NCBI GenBank assembly: GCA_902496115.1
Contig: CABUZK010000022.1
Span: 1 to 27,913, forward strand
Source: an uncultured Collinsella sp.
Lineage (GTDB): Bacteria > Actinomycetota > Coriobacteriia > Coriobacteriales > Coriobacteriaceae
Length of the DNA: 27,913 bases
Reading direction: 5' to 3'
Part shown: positions 15,232-23,760 of the stretch, in pieces
Numbering within the stretch: the first letter of the stretch is position 1
Layout: every line of letters begins with the position of its first letter
The notes under the pieces: generated by a model
What the model was told of the DNA's origin: nothing
What the model saw: the letters and a program-made list of their open reading frames with translations, nothing else
Databases searched by the model: none
Position numbers and translations under genes: made by a program

Positions 15232-16785
15232 ATGGCACAACGTCATCTTCCTGCACTCCTGATCATCATGGACGGCTGTGGCCTGGCTCCGGCCGATGGC
15301 GAGAACGCCGTCGCCGCTGCTAAGACGCCCTTCCTTGATAGCCTGTACGAGAAGTATCCTCACACCACGCTCGGTGCTTCGGGCGAGGACGTGGGCCTTC
15401 CCGACGGTCAGATGGGCAACTCCGAGGTGGGTCACCTCAACATCGGTGCCGGTCGCATCGTGTTCCAGGAGCTTTCGCGTATCAACAATGCCATCAAGGA
15501 CGGCTCCATCGCCAAGAACGAGGTTTTCGTCAAGGCTATGGACGACGTCAAGGCTGACGGCAAGACTCTCCACCTCATGGGCCTTATGAGCCCTGGCGGT
15601 GTTCATTCTCATATGAGCCACGTCGAGGCTCTGGTCAAGATGGCTGCCGAGCACGGTGTCAAGACCGTTCGCGTCCACGCCTTCATGGATGGTCGCGACG
15701 TTGACCCGCAGTCCGGTGCCGGTTACATGAGTGAGTTCTGCGCCTTCCTGGCTAAGATCTCCGAGGAGACCGGTTGCGACGCTCGCGTTGCCACCGTCTC
15801 GGGCCGTTATTGGGCCATGGACCGCGACAACCGTTGGGAGCGCATCCAGCGCGCCTACGACGTCATGGTCAACGCATCCGATGCCGATACCGACCCTGTT
15901 GCCGGTATCAAGGCCTACTACGAGAAGGATCCGCGCGGCGATGAGTTCGTCGAGCCCTTCGCTGCCCACAACGAGGGCATCCACGAGGGCGACGCGGCCA
16001 TCTTCTTCAACTTCCGTCCCGACCGCGCTCGTCAGATGACTCGCGTGTTCACGGACAAGGAGTTCGACGGCTTTGAGCGCGAGCAGATCAAGCTTTCGCA
16101 CTTTGTGACGATGACCGAGTACGACCCGACGTTTGACGTCGAGGTCGCCTTCCCCAAGACGTTCCCCGAGAACGTTCTGGCCGACGTTATCGCCGCCAAT
16201 GGCCTGAAGCAGCTGCACACCGCCGAGACCGAGAAGTACGCCCACGTGACGTTCTTCCTCAACGGCGGCATCGAGGAGCCCAAGGAGGGCGAGGAGCGCG
16301 TGCTCGTCGCTTCTCCCAAGGTCGCTACCTACGACCTGCAACCTGAGATGAGCGCTCCCGAGGTTACCGAGAAGCTTGTCGCCGCCATCAACGAGGATCG
16401 CGCTGATTTCTACATCGTGAACTTCGCAAACTGCGACATGGTTGGTCACACCGGTGTCTTCGACGCTGCCGTTAAGGCCGTCGAGGCTGTTGACGATGCC
16501 CTGTCCAAGGTTGTCCCGGCGATTCTCGCTAAGGGCGGCTTTGCGCTGATTACCGCCGATCACGGCAACGCCGATCACATGTTTGACGTTGCTTCCGACG
16601 GTTCCAAGCATCCGTTCACGGCTCACACCACCAACCGCGTGCCGTTCATCATCGTTGATGAGAAGGCACAGCTCACCGGTATCGAGGACGGCCGTCTTTC
16701 CGATATCGCTCCGACCATGCTCACCATGGCTGGTATTGAGCCTTCCGCCGAGATGACGGGTCGCGTACTCGCCACCGAGGCCTAA
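15232..16785 (+). CDS. gpmI: 2,3-bisphosphoglycerate-independent phosphoglycerate mutase
   Basis: This Mn-dependent enzyme of the alkaline phosphatase superfamily interconverts 3- and 2-phosphoglycerate. The 517-residue length is standard. The N-terminal metal motif is IIMDGCG. The phosphorylated serine is Ser64 in GQMGNSEVGHLNIGAGR. The domain contacts HSHMSHVEAL, MDGRDVDP, FNFRPDRARQ and the second metal set TADHGNADHM are all present. The ribosome site is weak (tagga), fitting coupling to tpiA 5 nt upstream. Its position between tpiA and secG is an addition to the order I recall for Streptomyces. Confidence 0.97.
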   Translation: MAQRHLPALLIIMDGCGLAPADGENAVAAAKTPFLDSLYEKYPHTTLGASGEDVGLPDGQMGNSEVGHLNIGAGRIVFQELSRINNAIKDGSIAKNEVFVKAMDDVKADGKTLHLMGLMSPGGVHSHMSHVEALVKMAAEHGVKTVRVHAFMDGRDVDPQSGAGYMSEFCAFLAKISEETGCDARVATVSGRYWAMDRDNRWERIQRAYDVMVNASDADTDPVAGIKAYYEKDPRGDEFVEPFAAHNEGIHEGDAAIFFNFRPDRARQMTRVFTDKEFDGFEREQIKLSHFVTMTEYDPTFDVEVAFPKTFPENVLADVIAANGLKQLHTAETEKYAHVTFFLNGGIEEPKEGEERVLVASPKVATYDLQPEMSAPEVTEKLVAAINEDRADFYIVNFANCDMVGHTGVFDAAVKAVEAVDDALSKVVPAILAKGGFALITADHGNADHMFDVASDGSKHPFTAHTTNRVPFIIVDEKAQLTGIEDGRLSDIAPTMLTMAGIEPSAEMTGRVLATEA

Positions 16786-16814
16786 TAGAAAACAAATACC
16801 GTTTTCTAGTAAGG

Positions 16815-16846
16815 GGGTTGTCCACAACCGGACAACCCTCTTTTTT
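16815..16846 (+). terminator. Rho-independent terminator after gpmI
   Basis: GGGTTGTCC (16815-16823) pairs with GGACAACCC (16830-16838), followed by TCTTTTTT. This is a clean terminator for the glycolytic operon. Confidence 0.92.
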
Positions 16847-16898
16847 GCGCTATTTCTACCTCGTCACCAAATGGCTGATGGGGGAGTGCTGGGGGTTG

Positions 16899-16907
16899 TG
16901 GTACAGT
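16899..16907 (+). promoter_or_regulatory. Candidate extended -10 promoter for secG
   Basis: TGGTACAGT matches the extended -10 pattern TGnTATAAT, with TACAGT at 16902-16907. No good -35 is visible, as often with extended -10 promoters. It lies after the gpmI terminator and would give a leader of about 30 nt before secG. Confidence 0.45.
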
Positions 16908-16943
16908 ACTGGAGTTTGAATTGTTCTATTAAGGAGCTTATCT

Positions 16944-17198
16944 ATGGGTCCGTTCCAGATTCTTCTGTTTGTCGTTTGGGCTGTCTCTGCCGTGGCGCTG
17001 ACGATTCTCGTCCTGATGCATTCCGGTAAGGGCACCGGCGTTTCGGATATGATCGCCAGCTCGCTGTATAACTCCAGCTCTGCCACGGGCGTCATGGAGC
17101 AGAACCTCGATCGCCTGACGGTAATTATGGCCGTCGTTTTTGCCGTGTGTGTCGTCCTGTGCATGTTCTTCTTCCCGCAGGGTATCGTCGGCTACTAA
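16944..17198 (+). CDS. secG: SecG, protein-export membrane subunit
   Basis: This is a small non-essential subunit of the SecYEG translocon that assists preprotein translocation. The 84-residue protein has two membrane helices (about residues 4-24 and 57-77) separated by a cytoplasmic loop containing the family's LVLMHSGKGTGVSDM. The ribosome site aaggag lies 7 nt before the ATG. It sits between terminators on both sides and so is a single-gene transcription unit, but its place after the tpi/gpm genes matches the actinobacterial gap-pgk-tpi-secG order. Confidence 0.93.
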   Translation: MGPFQILLFVVWAVSAVALTILVLMHSGKGTGVSDMIASSLYNSSSATGVMEQNLDRLTVIMAVVFAVCVVLCMFFFPQGIVGY

Positions 17199-17220
17199 GC
17201 ACGAGCCGTATAAATACTTG

Positions 17221-17251
17221 AAAAGGGTTCCGCAAGTGCGGGACCCTTTTT
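17221..17251 (+). terminator. Rho-independent terminator after secG
   Basis: GGGTTCCGC (17225-17233) pairs with GCGGGACCC (17238-17246) with one wobble. Four A precede the stem and five T follow it, so the stem can be extended and could work on either strand. Confidence 0.92.
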
Positions 17252-17319
17252 GTTTACATATTTGTAACAGAGCCAAAATATCCCCACATACTTCGCCCAA
17301 CTAAAGAAATTCTCGACCG

Positions 17320-17351
17320 TTGACGGGAATTACCCCCAAATCGTGTATAAA
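17320..17351 (+). promoter_or_regulatory. Candidate promoter of the opp operon
   Basis: TTGACG (17320-17325) is an excellent -35. TATAAA (17346-17351) is a good -10 but 20 bp away; TGTATA (17344-17349) would give 18 bp. The rest of the gap from 17252 to 17492 contains a small TTACA/TGTAA inverted repeat at 17254-17267 and a leader of about 130 nt without an evident gene. Confidence 0.5.
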
Positions 17352-17492
17352 ATGCGCTACTGTATTGCGAAACGTTGGTTCGTTGTGCATATCCAGCCAT
17401 AGCAACGGGCGGCGTTTTGATGGTTCGGATCGGATTGTCTCGACATGTGTCCGACTGAACATTTCTTTGTCCTATCTCATAAGGAGGATGGC

Positions 17493-19169
17493 ATGGCTGA
17501 TTCTATGTTCCACCAGCCCGTTATGGGTCGTCGCGCCTTTGTCGGCGGTACCCTTGCTGCGAGCTCCATGGCTTTTCTTGCCGCATGTGGCAAGAAGGGC
17601 GGCGACGCTTCCGGTTCTGAGTCCGGTTCGAAGCTGAACTTCTACATCAACAACCCGGTCTGCATCGACCCCTACAACGTCCAGGAGGATCAGGGCACTC
17701 AGGTCGAGTACCAGCTCTTTGACGCTCTGACCTCTTACGACGCCGAGAAGGGCGAGATCGTTCCGCTGGCTTGCGAGTCCTTTGAGTCCAACGACGACGC
17801 CACCGAGTTTACCTTCAAGATCAAGAAGGCCAAGTTCCACAACGGTGACGACGTTACCTCCAAGTCCTTCAAGCTCGGTTGGGAGCGTCTGGTCAACACC
17901 AAGTCGGCTGTCGCTACCGAGTACGGCCCTTCCGAGGTCTCCTATCACCTCTCCATGGTCGAGGGCTATGACGATCTGCTTGCCGGTAACGCTACCGAGC
18001 TCAGCGGTGTTACCTGCCCCGACGATGAGACCCTCGTCGTCAAGCTGGCTTCCGCTTACGCCGACTTCCCCTTCGTCGCCTCTCACCCGGCTCTGGCCCC
18101 GGTTCCCGAGTGCGCCGAGTCCGATGTCAAGAGCTTCTACCTTGCCCCGGTCGGTAACGGCCCGTTCATGATGGACGGCAAGTGGGAGGATGGCCAGGAG
18201 ATCAACGTCAAGAAGTTCGACGATTACTATGGCGACAAGGCCAAGATCGATGGCATCCACTTCCAGGTCATCAAGGACATGGAGACCGCTTACAAGGAGT
18301 TCCAGGCCGGTAACCTCGATGTCTGCGACGTTCCCGTCGCTCAGATCGATGCCGCCAAGAAGGATCGCGGCGTGTCCAAGGACGGCTACACCATGGGTGA
18401 CGGCGAGCGCATGCTGCTCGGCGCCGAGCCTTCCACGTACTATCTGACCTGCAACACCACGGCCGAGCCGTTCAACAACGCCGACCTGCGTAGGGGCATC
18501 TCCCTGGCCATTAACCGTGAGGCCATCTGCAAGACCATCTTCAAGGGTACCCGTACCCCTGCCGACGGCATTGTTCCTCCGGGCATCGATGGCTACAAGG
18601 AGGGCGCATGGGAGTTCTGCGCCTACGATGTCGACAAGGCTAACGAGTACCTCGACAAGGTTGCTCCCGCTGGCGCTAACGGGGATCGTGGCATTAGCGT
18701 GACCCTGTCCTACAACCAGGACGGCGGTCACAAGGAGATCATGGAGTCCATCATCGGCGACCTCGCCAAGGTTGGCGTTACCGCTGTCTCCGATACCCCT
18801 GAGTGGTCTGCCCTGCTCGAGCAGTATCAGAACTTTAACTATCAGTTCGGTCGTCTGGGTTGGATTGCCGACTACCCGATCATGGACAACTTCCTGTATC
18901 CGCTGTTCCACTCCGACTCCCTCGGTGGCGACAACCGCTCCGGTTACAACAACCCCGAGTTCGACGCCAAGGTCGACGAGGCTCGTACTATTGTTGACGA
19001 CGAGGAGCGCGTCGCTAAGATGCAGGAGGCCGACGCAATGGTCGCTGCCGACTGCCCGGTCATCCCGATTATGTTCTACACGCACACCATCGCCGGCTCC
19101 GATCGCATCAAGCACCTCTATGTCGATCCGCAGAAGCACGCCGATCTGGGTACCGCTGAGCTCGCCTAA
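17493..19169 (+). CDS. oppA: Oligopeptide ABC transporter substrate-binding lipoprotein
   Basis: This is an extracellular binding protein of family 5, anchored to the membrane by lipid. The ATG at 17493 has aaggagg five bases upstream. The N-terminus MGRRAFVGG followed by a hydrophobic stretch and LAAC gives a lipobox with Cys32; the twin arginines (13-14) followed by a phenylalanine suggest Tat export. A Gly/Ser-rich linker follows. The mature part has the family motif PVGNGPFMMDGKW and ends PVIPIMFYTHTIAGSDRIKHLYVDP. The full length of 558 residues is typical of OppA. It is first in a five-gene operon with both permeases and both ATPases. Peptide specificity is inferred from family and operon; other ligands are possible. 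Confidence 0.92.
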   Translation: MADSMFHQPVMGRRAFVGGTLAASSMAFLAACGKKGGDASGSESGSKLNFYINNPVCIDPYNVQEDQGTQVEYQLFDALTSYDAEKGEIVPLACESFESNDDATEFTFKIKKAKFHNGDDVTSKSFKLGWERLVNTKSAVATEYGPSEVSYHLSMVEGYDDLLAGNATELSGVTCPDDETLVVKLASAYADFPFVASHPALAPVPECAESDVKSFYLAPVGNGPFMMDGKWEDGQEINVKKFDDYYGDKAKIDGIHFQVIKDMETAYKEFQAGNLDVCDVPVAQIDAAKKDRGVSKDGYTMGDGERMLLGAEPSTYYLTCNTTAEPFNNADLRRGISLAINREAICKTIFKGTRTPADGIVPPGIDGYKEGAWEFCAYDVDKANEYLDKVAPAGANGDRGISVTLSYNQDGGHKEIMESIIGDLAKVGVTAVSDTPEWSALLEQYQNFNYQFGRLGWIADYPIMDNFLYPLFHSDSLGGDNRSGYNNPEFDAKVDEARTIVDDEERVAKMQEADAMVAADCPVIPIMFYTHTIAGSDRIKHLYVDPQKHADLGTAELA

Positions 19170-19266
19170 GAGTTTGCAGCTTCCGTGAGGGTCAAGTATT
19201 TACGTAGACCTCATGGGAAACATACAGTTCTCCCTAACCTGGGGTAAACTGGCTGATGGTAATTTT

Positions 19267-19294
19267 GGGATGCCGGTCTGGCGATCGGCATCCC
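19267..19294 (+). terminator. Attenuator-like hairpin between oppA and oppB
   Basis: GGGATGCCG (19267-19275) pairs with CGGCATCCC (19286-19294); inner pairing GTC/GAT extends the stem to 12 bp with a TGGC loop. Only ATTT follows, so termination is probably partial, leaving binding protein in excess. A GGTAAACTGG just upstream (19243-19252) resembles a weak -10 region but lacks a -35. Confidence 0.65.
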
Positions 19295-19325
19295 ATTTAG
19301 GTTAATCCCTAGATAGGGGAGTGGT

Positions 19326-20363
19326 ATGGGTAAGTACATCGTTAAACGTGTGCTTCAGTTCATCCCGGTGTTTTTGGGCGTTACGCTGATTCTGTTCGCC
19401 CTCCAGAATATCGTGCCGGGAGATCCGATCAAGCTGATCGGTGGAGACAAGGCTCTGTCCCCCGAGGTGGAGCTTCAGCTTCGCGTCCGCTATCACCTGG
19501 TCCAGACGGACGAGGACGGCAACGCGATCCTTGACGAGAACGGCGACCCCGTTCAAACGTCGCTCGTGGACCGTTACTTGTATTACATGAACGGCCTGCT
19601 TCATGGCGATCTGGGCAATTCGTATCAGCGCAAGCTGCCGGTTACGGATATCTTTGCCCAGAAGTATCCGTATACGGTCAAACTCGCCGCGTGCGCCATC
19701 GTGCTCGAGGCGATTATGGGTATCGGTGCGGGTATCATTTCGGCGGTAAAGCGTTATTCCTTCTGGGATATTTTGGTAACGCTCACCACGTCGATCCTCG
19801 TTGCGGTCCCGGCCTTCTGGCTCGGTATGTTGCTGCAGCTGTTCTTTGGTGTCATCCTCAAGGACGCCACGGGCGGTGCAATCTCCATGCCGATCTCGGG
19901 TGCCGGCGGTTCCAGCTCTCAGTATCAGGATTGGATGCACTATGTGCTTCCGACCATTACGCTGGCTTCGGTTTCGACCGCTTATGCTGCCCGCATTATG
20001 CGCTCGCAGCTGCTTGACGTCATGAACCAGGATTACATCCGTACGGCAAAGGCGAAGGGTCTCTCCAATCGCGCGATCATCGTCAAGCATGCGCTTAAGA
20101 ATGCACTCATCCCCGTCGTTACCTATATTGGTGTCGACTTTGGTGGCATGCTTTCGGGCGCCATCCTGACCGAGACGGTCTTTAACTGGCCCGGTATCGG
20201 CTATGAGGTCTATCGCGCCATTAGCATGCGTGACTGGCCCATCGTTATGGGCGGCGTTACGCTCATCGTCGTCGTCGTTATGGTGATCAACCTGCTCGTC
20301 GACATTAGCTATGCATTCCTCGACCCGCGCATCCGCCTTGGCGGTCCGTCGGATAAGGCCTAA
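19326..20363 (+). CDS. oppB: Oligopeptide ABC transporter permease OppB
   Basis: This is the first membrane subunit of the importer. The ATG at 19326 follows a gataggggagtgg site. The 345-residue protein starts MGKYIVKRVLQFIPVFLGVTL, with a membrane helix from about residue 10. The conserved VPGDPIKLIGGDKALSP segment follows, then an acidic insert (QTDEDGNAILDENGDP, about residues 60-75) that makes it longer than the other OppB-type permease in this window. The EAA loop reads DYIRTAKAKGLSNRAIIVKHALKNALIP. The C-terminus ends DPRIRLG, as in family members. Confidence 0.93.
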   Translation: MGKYIVKRVLQFIPVFLGVTLILFALQNIVPGDPIKLIGGDKALSPEVELQLRVRYHLVQTDEDGNAILDENGDPVQTSLVDRYLYYMNGLLHGDLGNSYQRKLPVTDIFAQKYPYTVKLAACAIVLEAIMGIGAGIISAVKRYSFWDILVTLTTSILVAVPAFWLGMLLQLFFGVILKDATGGAISMPISGAGGSSSQYQDWMHYVLPTITLASVSTAYAARIMRSQLLDVMNQDYIRTAKAKGLSNRAIIVKHALKNALIPVVTYIGVDFGGMLSGAILTETVFNWPGIGYEVYRAISMRDWPIVMGGVTLIVVVVMVINLLVDISYAFLDPRIRLGGPSDKA

Positions 20364-20377
20364 GGGAGGTACGTCTC

Positions 20378-21313
20378 ATGCAGGAAACTGATTCTCAGTC
20401 TCAGGAGCAGGCTACCGCCACCAAGGCCGCATCTGCTCCCGCCAAGTCCCGCACGCTGTGGGGCGACGCTTTTAAGCGTCTTCGTAAGAACAAGCTCGCC
20501 GTTATCGGTGTCTGCTGGATCATCATCGTCGTTGTGGTTGCCCTGACCGCAGATCTGTGGGCTAAGCCCTGGCTCGGTTCGCCGACGGCTTCCGACTCGA
20601 CCACCATGGCCGAGACGTCGCTGCTGGCTCCGTGTGCAGAGCACCCGTTTGGCACCGACGCCCTTGGTCGTGACATTCTCGTCCGCGTTATCTACGGTGC
20701 GCGCGTTTCGCTGTCCGTCGGCATTATGGCCACCGCGATCTCCACGATGATCGGTCTGGTCATGGGTGCTCTGGCGGGTTTCTACGGCGGCATCTGGGAT
20801 ACGATCATCATGCGCTGTGCGGACATCTTCCTGGCGTTCCCGTACGTGCTGTTCGTTGTTGCCATGATCGCCGTTATCGGCCGTGGCCTTCAGAACGTCT
20901 TTATCGCCATCGGTATTCTCGGCTGGCCTTCGATTGCGCGCGTCTTCCGCTCTGCAATCTTGACGGTCAAGGAAAACGACTATGTTGACGCTGCGCGCGC
21001 GATGGGTGCATCCGATGCTCGTATCGTCGTGCGTCACATCTTCCCGAACTCCGTCGCCTCTATCGTGGTCTACGCAACCATGAACATTGGTGGCGCCATT
21101 CTGACCGAGTCCGCTCTGTCCTTCCTCGGCATGGGCGTTATTCCGCCTACGCCTTCGTGGGGCTCCATGATTCAGGACGGTCAGCAGTATCTTCTGACCG
21201 CTCCCTGGATGATGATCATGCCCGGTCTGGCAATTCTCTCGACGGTGCTCGCCTTCACCCTGCTGGGTGACGGTCTGCGCGACGCCCTCGACGTCAAGAT
21301 GAAGGACGCATAA
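20378..21313 (+). CDS. oppC: Oligopeptide ABC transporter permease OppC
   Basis: This is the second membrane subunit, 311 residues. It begins with a hydrophilic Ala/Gln-rich tail of about 25 residues, then WGDAFKRLRKNKLAV and a first helix. It has the family's HPFGTDALGRDILVRVIYGAR motif, the EAA loop DYVDAARAMGASDARIVVRHIFPNS, and LTESALSFLGMGVIPPTPSWG near the end. A gggagg site lies upstream of the ATG. It pairs with OppB; oppD starts 2 nt after its stop codon. Confidence 0.93.
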   Translation: MQETDSQSQEQATATKAASAPAKSRTLWGDAFKRLRKNKLAVIGVCWIIIVVVVALTADLWAKPWLGSPTASDSTTMAETSLLAPCAEHPFGTDALGRDILVRVIYGARVSLSVGIMATAISTMIGLVMGALAGFYGGIWDTIIMRCADIFLAFPYVLFVVAMIAVIGRGLQNVFIAIGILGWPSIARVFRSAILTVKENDYVDAARAMGASDARIVVRHIFPNSVASIVVYATMNIGGAILTESALSFLGMGVIPPTPSWGSMIQDGQQYLLTAPWMMIMPGLAILSTVLAFTLLGDGLRDALDVKMKDA

Positions 21314-21315
21314 GG

Positions 21316-22407
21316 ATGAAGAAGAACAAGAACTATGTGGACCTGAAGGACCAGCCGGTTCCCGAGGGCCAGCATCTGCTCGAGGTCGATGACCTTAAGA
21401 TGTATTTCCATACCGAGGATGGCGTCGTTCGCGCTGTCGACGGTGTGTCCTACACGCTCGATCGCGGCGAGACCCTTGGCGTCGTCGGTGAGTCCGGCTC
21501 CGGTAAGTCCGTGACCGCCATGACCATCATGGGTCTTATCTCGATGCCTCCGGGAAAGATCGAGGGCGGCGACGTTCGCTATCGCGGTCGCTCCATCCTC
21601 GAGATGACCGAGGAAGAGATGCAGCACATTCGCGGTAACGACATCGCGATGATCTTCCAGGATCCTATGACCTCCTTGAACCCGGTCTATAAGATCGGCA
21701 AGCAGGTGGGCGAGGGTCTTCGTCTGCACCGTGGTTACTCCAAGCAGGAGGCGCTCAAGCGCGCCACCGAGCTTTTGGACCTCGTTGGCATTCCCGAGCC
21801 CGAGAAGCGCGTCAATGAGTATCCACATCAGTTCTCTGGCGGTATGCGTCAGCGCGTCATGATTGCCATGGCCCTTGCCTGCGATCCCGATATTCTGATT
21901 GCCGACGAGCCCACGACTGCCCTGGACGTTACCATTCAGGCTCAGATTATTGAGCTTATGCAGGAAATGCAGGAGAAGAACGGCAACGCCATCATCATGA
22001 TTACCCATGACCTGGGCGTCGTCGCCGATATGGCCGATAAGATCATGGTTATGTACGCCGGCCGTCCCGTCGAGTTCGGTACTGCTGAGGAAATCTTCTA
22101 CGAGAGCCGCCACCCCTATACCTGGGGCCTTATCCGCTCCATCCCGGAGCAGGCCATCGATGAGAAGAAGCCGCTTACGCCGATTCACGGCAACCCGCCT
22201 TCGCTCATGAACCTGCCCGAGGGCTGCGTGTTCTCGCCTCGTTGCCCCTATGCAACCGATAAGTGCCGCAAACAGCGCCCCGAGCGTGTTGTCACCGAGT
22301 CCGGCCACTATTCTGCGTGCCATTATTCCGGTGACCCCGAGTTCCTTAAGAACGCTCCCGAGACGTCTCGTACGCGCAAGGATTCCAAGAAGGGAGGCGA
22401 GGCGTAA
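21316..22407 (+). CDS. oppD: Oligopeptide ABC transporter ATPase OppD
   Basis: This is the cytoplasmic ATPase subunit, 363 residues. Walker A is GESGSGKS (58-65), the signature is FSGGMRQR starting at 173, Walker B is ILIADEPTTALD, and the H-loop is THDLGVVADMADKIMVMYAG. The C-terminal region has the cysteine-rich motif of peptide transporters (GCVFSPRCPYATDKC and SACHY), which can hold an iron-sulfur cluster in some relatives. Its start lies 2 nt after oppC and its stop codon abuts the oppF start, so it is tightly coupled. Confidence 0.94.
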   Translation: MKKNKNYVDLKDQPVPEGQHLLEVDDLKMYFHTEDGVVRAVDGVSYTLDRGETLGVVGESGSGKSVTAMTIMGLISMPPGKIEGGDVRYRGRSILEMTEEEMQHIRGNDIAMIFQDPMTSLNPVYKIGKQVGEGLRLHRGYSKQEALKRATELLDLVGIPEPEKRVNEYPHQFSGGMRQRVMIAMALACDPDILIADEPTTALDVTIQAQIIELMQEMQEKNGNAIIMITHDLGVVADMADKIMVMYAGRPVEFGTAEEIFYESRHPYTWGLIRSIPEQAIDEKKPLTPIHGNPPSLMNLPEGCVFSPRCPYATDKCRKQRPERVVTESGHYSACHYSGDPEFLKNAPETSRTRKDSKKGGEA

Positions 22408-23436
22408 ATGGCAGACAATAACGAGCGCACTCCGCTGCTGAAGGTCGAGCACCTCTCCAAGGAGTTCCCCGCAGAGTCCGGCATGTTCGCCAAGCGTTTT
22501 TCCAAGCGCGTCGTCTCTGCTGTAAACGACATCTCTTTTGAGATTTATCCTGGCGAGACCTTTGGTCTGGTTGGCGAGTCTGGTTGCGGTAAGTCCACCA
22601 CGGGCCGCACTATCATGCGTCTGACCAAGCCGACTGCCGGTAAGGTATTTTTCCAGGGCAAAGATGTTGCCGAGATGAGCAAGCATGAGATCAAGGACAT
22701 GCGTCGCGAGATGCAGTTTATCTTCCAGGATCCTTATGCTTCGCTCAACCCTCGTATGACCATCGGCGAGATTGTCTCCGAGCCCATGACCATTCATGGT
22801 GTGGGTACCAAGGAGGAGCGCATTGAGCGCGTCCGTGAGCTTCTCGACGTCGTTGGACTGAACCCCGAGCACATCAACCGCTATCCGCATGAGTTCTCGG
22901 GCGGCCAGCGTCAGCGTGTCGGTATTGCCCGCGCTTTTGCGCTGAAGCCCAAGCTGATTATCTGTGACGAGCCGGTATCCGCTCTGGATGTGTCCATTCA
23001 GGCCCAGGTTCTGAACCTGCTCAAGGAACTGCAGGACAAGTTCGGTACCGCGTATCTGTTTATCGCACACGACCTGTCCGTCGTACAGCACATCTCCGAT
23101 CGCGTTGCCGTTATGTATCTGGGTAAGATGGTCGAGGTTTCGGACTGGAAGACGCTCTATAGCGAGCCTCACCATCCGTACACGCAGTCGCTGCTGTCTG
23201 CCGTGCCGGTTCCCGATCCGGATATCCAGAAGACCCGTAAGCGCATCATCCTCGCTGGCGATCCGCCGTCGCCGCTGGATCCGCCGACCGGCTGCCGTTT
23301 CCACACGCGCTGCCCGATCGCTCAGGGTATCTGCTCCGAGAAGCTGCCCGAGTTTAAGGAAGTTGCACCGGGTCACTGCTGCGCCTGCCACTTCGCGGAG
23401 CCGTTCCCGATCAAGGAATCGCACATCGACTTGTAG
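22408..23436 (+). CDS. oppF: Oligopeptide ABC transporter ATPase OppF
   Basis: This is the partner ATPase, 342 residues. Walker A is GESGCGKS (56-63), the Q-loop reads FIFQDPYASLNPRM, the signature is FSGGQRQRVGIARA, Walker B is LIICDEPVSALD, and the H-loop is AHDLSVVQHISDRVAVMYLG. The C-terminus carries the cysteine cluster CRFHTRCPIAQGIC followed by HCCACHF. The ATG directly follows the oppD stop codon, with gggaggcgagg inside the end of oppD as the ribosome site. It is the last gene of the operon; the large inverted repeat starting 16 nt downstream probably ends the transcript. Confidence 0.94.
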   Translation: MADNNERTPLLKVEHLSKEFPAESGMFAKRFSKRVVSAVNDISFEIYPGETFGLVGESGCGKSTTGRTIMRLTKPTAGKVFFQGKDVAEMSKHEIKDMRREMQFIFQDPYASLNPRMTIGEIVSEPMTIHGVGTKEERIERVRELLDVVGLNPEHINRYPHEFSGGQRQRVGIARAFALKPKLIICDEPVSALDVSIQAQVLNLLKELQDKFGTAYLFIAHDLSVVQHISDRVAVMYLGKMVEVSDWKTLYSEPHHPYTQSLLSAVPVPDPDIQKTRKRIILAGDPPSPLDPPTGCRFHTRCPIAQGICSEKLPEFKEVAPGHCCACHFAEPFPIKESHIDL

Positions 23437-23452
23437 TCGGTTGTTCTCGTCC

Positions 23453-23579
23453 GGGCCCGCCCTGGTGTTACTTTTCAGAACGTCCTCGGACATGCAAGAA
23501 ACCCCCGCTGCGCACTTCGTGCGGCGGGGGTTTCTTGCGTCCTGCGGAGTGTTCTGAAAAGTAACACCAGGGCGGGCCC
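23453..23579 (-). ncRNA. 127-nt structured inverted-repeat element, copy 1
   Basis: A perfect 29-bp outer stem (23453-23481 with 23551-23579) encloses 12-nt segments on each side (23482-23493 and 23539-23550). Inside is a perfect 15-bp stem (23494-23508 with 23524-23538), capped by CGCAC/GTGCG around three bases. Read on the minus strand, the side segments are ACTCCGCAGGAC and ATGTCCGAGGAC and the apical loop is GAA, matching the element at 23761-23885. It lies right after oppF and could also work as its terminator. I do not recognise the family. The strand is assigned by alignment to copy 2 and is arbitrary for both. Confidence 0.7.
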
Positions 23580-23605
23580 TACGTTAACTCGGCAGGGGGA
23601 GTGCG

Positions 23606-23699
23606 ATTCCCTGATCGCTCGCTTAATCTGATAGGGAATTGTGTGAGGCCGGAGCCTTGGCTCCGGCCTCCCCATATAAGGGTTCGGCAAAGCCGAGCC
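23606..23699. repeat. Three small hairpins between the two large elements
   Basis: Hairpin one uses ATTCCCT and ATC (23606-23616) with GAT and AGGGAAT (23630-23639), leaving a bulged G. Hairpin two is a near-perfect palindrome, GAGGCCGGAGCC (23645-23656) with GGCTCCGGCCTC (23659-23670). Hairpin three is GGTTCGGC (23681-23688) with GCCGAGCC (23692-23699) around AAA. No open reading frame looks genuine here. The density of hairpins resembles that at the right end of the window. Confidence 0.6.
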
Positions 23700-23760
23700 A
23701 CCAAATTTATATCAGCTCTCAGAACATGTTTGGGAACGGTGCCTGGAGTACGTGCCCCTA

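Noticed and set aside
15094..16827. A 577-codon open frame on the minus strand
   Set aside because: It is antisense to gpmI, with no ribosome site and no recognisable domain; codon bias of the highly expressed gene explains it.
21181..23493. A 770-codon open frame on the minus strand
   Set aside because: It is antisense to oppD and oppF. Its internal similarity to the frame opposite the first transporter only mirrors the similarity of the ABC ATPases on the other strand.
23453..23579. 6S RNA
   Set aside because: A long stem with a central open region resembles 6S RNA, but the length of about 127 nt, the perfect stems and a second nearby copy with different stems do not fit it.
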